From assembly GCF_039543385.1 (NCBI RefSeq), contig NZ_BAABJQ010000005.1, forward strand, positions 62,001 to 126,000: a stretch of DNA of 64,000 nt, read 5' to 3'. The notes under the pieces are model-generated. The model saw only the letters and a list, made by a program, of their open reading frames with translations. It made no database searches and had not been told where the DNA came from. Source of the DNA: Rugosimonospora acidiphila. Its GTDB lineage: Bacteria; Actinomycetota; Actinomycetes; Mycobacteriales; Micromonosporaceae. Made by a program: the position numbers and the translations under genes. This document shows positions 61,753 to 64,000 of this stretch, in pieces (the first letter of the stretch is position 1; every line of letters starts with the position of its first letter).

Positions 61753-63171
61753 TCAGTGGAGCACGGGATTCAGCGCCGAGATGAGCGCGTGCGAGTCCGA
61801 GTCCTGGCTGAGTTCCCACGCCATCGCGCCGCGCAGGCCCAGTGCCTTGATCAGCAGCGTGCGCTCCCCGATCGACCGTGGGTCGGAGTAGACGATCGTG
61901 GTCGGCACGGTCACCGTCCCGGTCGCCAGGTTGTGCACCGCCGCCTTGTTCGTCAGGTACGGCTCGCCGGCCAGCAGGTCCCAGCTGCTGGTGTACCCGT
62001 TGTGGCCGACAAGGTTCGCCACGTCCACCAGGGAGTGGTAGGTCGGCTGCGGCATCTGGTCCGGCTGCAGGCTGTTGGGGTCCAGGCCGGTGTTGTCGAA
62101 CGGCCGGTACAGCCCGTCGCTGCGGATGTACTGGTTGCCGTAGAACGGCACCCCCACCACGATCTTGTCGCGCGGCACGCCGTTGGCCAGGTACCAGGCG
62201 ACGGTACCGGTGGTGTTCCAGGTCCAGTCGCTGCCGTTCGGGTCCCGCGGATCGCCGGTGAACAACGTGTCCGGGCCGGACACCGTGCCGCCCGGCACGT
62301 TGAAGTCGTAGGTCATGATGTTCGCCCAGTCCAACGACTGGACGAACTGGCGCAGCTCGTAGTAGTTGGTGGAGTTCTTTGCCGCCGGCATCGCGGCGGT
62401 CAGCAGGTAGTGAGCGTGGTTCTTGGCGCCGAGCTGGTCGAGCTGCCGGCGGAACTCGGCCGCCAGCAGGGTCGCGTTGTGCCGGTCCTCCGGCCCGACG
62501 TTGACGTTGCCCCCGCCGACCGAGGTCGGGTACTCCCAGTCCAGGTCGATCCCGTCGAACAGGCCGGCCGCGGCGCCGGGGCCACCGGCGCTGGGCGGCC
62601 AGCTGTCGCCGGGCAGGTTGCCCGCGATGAACGTGTTGAGACAGGCCGAGACGAACGCCTGGCGCAGGGCCGCGGTCTTGGAGATCGTGGAGAGGTAGGT
62701 GGAGTCCGTCCAGCCGCCCAACGAGATCTCGACCTTCAGGCCGGGGTGCGCCGCCTTGAGCTTGCGGAGCTGGTTGAAGCTGCCGTAGAGGTGCTGGTTC
62801 GGATCGGCGGAGTCGTCGGCCACCCCGTCGACCGAGATGTCCGAGGTGTAGGGCTGCTGGTAGTCCGCCCACGGGTCGAGGATCCCGCAGCCGGGCGTGC
62901 CGGTCGACGCGTCGTAGGTGGGCACGCCGAAGGCGTACTGGATGACATTGATCTTGTCGGCCGGGATGTCCTTGACGTAGTAACCGCGACCGTAGACGTC
63001 CCAGTCCGCGAAGTACGCGGAGACGACCTTCCGGGGTGCTCCGCCCGCGTCCGCGCCCTGGTTGGCGGAGGCCACGCCGGCCGGGGCGGCCGCGGCGAGG
63101 CCCGCGCCGAGCAGCAGCGCCGTGGCGAGCGCGAGCCGCCGCCGGTGCGGACGGCCCTGTGTGGGGTACAT
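61753..63171 (-). CDS. Secreted GH18 chitinase (ChiA-like)
   Basis: A 472-aa enzyme. A basic N-terminus and signal peptide (ALATALLLGAGLAAAAPAG), then a GH18 barrel with SLGGWTDST, FDGIDLDWEYP (catalytic Glu about 213) and NIMTYDFNVPGG, and a YVKDIPADKINVIQYAFG strand. No carbohydrate-binding module is attached. It is convergent with the CBM-bearing chitinase and would complement it. The ATG at 63171 has GAGAGGAGCG upstream. Confidence 0.94.
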   Translation of the reverse strand: MYPTQGRPHRRRLALATALLLGAGLAAAAPAGVASANQGADAGGAPRKVVSAYFADWDVYGRGYYVKDIPADKINVIQYAFGVPTYDASTGTPGCGILDPWADYQQPYTSDISVDGVADDSADPNQHLYGSFNQLRKLKAAHPGLKVEISLGGWTDSTYLSTISKTAALRQAFVSACLNTFIAGNLPGDSWPPSAGGPGAAAGLFDGIDLDWEYPTSVGGGNVNVGPEDRHNATLLAAEFRRQLDQLGAKNHAHYLLTAAMPAAKNSTNYYELRQFVQSLDWANIMTYDFNVPGGTVSGPDTLFTGDPRDPNGSDWTWNTTGTVAWYLANGVPRDKIVVGVPFYGNQYIRSDGLYRPFDNTGLDPNSLQPDQMPQPTYHSLVDVANLVGHNGYTSSWDLLAGEPYLTNKAAVHNLATGTVTVPTTIVYSDPRSIGERTLLIKALGLRGAMAWELSQDSDSHALISALNPVLH

Positions 63172-63456
63172 ACACGCTCCTCTCTGGATCCGACGCGCTC
63201 ACACTCGCGCCGCCCGGGTTTTCTGTCAATAGTCCTAACTATTTAGCCGGTCAAGGCCGCCCGGCCGATCAGGACCGACCCGTTCAACGAGCCGGCGCGC
63301 CACGCGTTCGGTCGGATCGCCGGCCCTCGGTCGGCGCGGCGCCGGGACGGCCGGTTCTCTTACCACGCGGTGCGTGAGCACGCGGACCGGTGAGGGTTTC
63401 GGCCTCACGGGGGAGGTCGCCAAGCGGGAGCGGGCCGATCGTGAGATCGTGACAAG

Positions 63457-64000
63457 GTGACGGATCTGGTATACGTCGGTTCCTACGGCGCGGGCATTTC
63501 GATCTACGGACGCCAGGACGAGCGGTTGACCCTGATCGACCGGGTGGACACTCCCGACCCATCGTTCCTGGTCGCGGACACAGTCCGGGGCGCGCTGTTC
63601 GCCTGCAACGAGTTGACCGCCAACGAGGTGAGTTCGTTCGCCATCGAGCCGGACGGCCGGCTGCGGCTGCTCAGCCACCAACCCACCGCCGGTACCCTGC
63701 CCTGCCACCTGCTGCTGCACCCCGCCGGGTACCTGATGGCGGCGAACTTCGGCAGCGGGAGCGTGTCGGTGCACCCGGTGATGCCGGACGGCACGCTGGG
63801 CGAGTTGGTGGACCTGATCCAGCACAACGGCCGGGGCGCCGACCCGGAGCGGCAGGCCGGACCGCACGCGCACGAGGTCAAGGTGGTCAGCGGCGAGGTG
63901 GTGGTGGTCGACCTCGGGCTGGACCGGCTGGTCGGGTACCAGATCGACGCCGCCACCGGGAAACTCACCCGGGCGGCCGACCCGTTCGCCCGCAGCCGCC
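63457..64000 (+). CDS. Lactonase-family beta-propeller protein (3' end cut by window)
   Basis: The first 181 codons of a YbhE/6-phosphogluconolactonase-like seven-bladed propeller: TDLVYVGSYGAGISIYGRQ, PSFLVADTVRGALFACNE, PCHLLLHPAGYLMAANFGSG, SVSVHPV and PHAHEVKVVSGEVVVVDLG. The repeated blades are family-typical. It probably hydrolyses a sugar lactone, although many members have other roles. The GTG at 63457 follows GACAAG with no strong ribosome site. Confidence 0.88.
   Translation, partial: MTDLVYVGSYGAGISIYGRQDERLTLIDRVDTPDPSFLVADTVRGALFACNELTANEVSSFAIEPDGRLRLLSHQPTAGTLPCHLLLHPAGYLMAANFGSGSVSVHPVMPDGTLGELVDLIQHNGRGADPERQAGPHAHEVKVVSGEVVVVDLGLDRLVGYQIDAATGKLTRAADPFARSR

Noticed and set aside
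60532..63246. A 904-codon plus-strand frame
   Set aside because: It is a frame shadow of the two chitinase genes; it has no start site and no recognisable domain.

Overview
The window is very GC-rich with dense, often overlapping genes. Gene content (DUF6232, an XRE regulator with a DUF5753-like tail, SURF1, CobA/T/C/B/Q/D, a c-di-AMP riboswitch ahead of an NlpC/P60 hydrolase, many GTG/TTG and apparently leaderless starts) points to a filamentous actinomycete. Micromonosporaceae is my best guess, but that is inference from gene content alone.

Layout. 1-5.6 kb: the 5' part of ettA on the minus strand, then otsA overlapping an OtsB-trehalase (GH15) fusion. 5.6-14.8 kb: a minus-strand sugar cluster of LacI regulator, solute-binding lipoprotein, two permeases, GH13 alpha-glucosidase, SDR epimerase and ManD-type dehydratase. 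14.8-33 kb: cobalamin genes in three blocks (cobA/cysG-cobT-cobC; cobB plus a GNAT; cobQ-cobD plus a small kinase and an M48 protease), interleaved with a class A PBP, SURF1, a proline-rich membrane protein, an ATP-dependent DNA ligase and an M20 peptidase. 33-43 kb: a second-type SSB, a hydrolase, tRNA-Arg(TCT), a flavoprotein, a FtsX-ectodomain-like lipoprotein, a NUDIX protein, an atypical MiaA, a DUF7144 protein with RGD-containing repeats and a fatty-acid desaturase. 42-54 kb: thioredoxin/MerR, Smr/MarR, an orphan sugar-ABC ATPase, an XRE regulator, the riboswitch-controlled NlpC/P60 gene, a TOBE regulator, a methyltransferase, a group-2-like sigma factor, an SDR and a second LacI regulator with two perfect palindromic operators. 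54-64 kb: a three-gene signalling operon (REC-PP2C, CHASE3 kinase, REC), arginine catabolism (ddaH-rocD), two convergent secreted chitinases and the start of a lactonase gene.

How genes work together. The ABC importer near 10 kb has no ATPase of its own; the orphan MsmK/UgpC-type ATPase at 44 kb is a plausible partner. The chitinases carry a DasR-like site and an inverted repeat upstream. CobB has an intact-looking ATPase half, but its amidotransferase half lacks the nucleophile cysteine, whereas CobQ keeps it. Short in-frame or intergenic tandem repeats recur (CobT, the ligase, DUF7144, the proline-rich protein and several spacers), which suggests ongoing slippage.

No CRISPR array, transposase, integrase or B12 riboswitch was recognised. 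Most of the window looks like chromosomal core; the odd features are gene architectures and regulatory sites rather than a mobile island.
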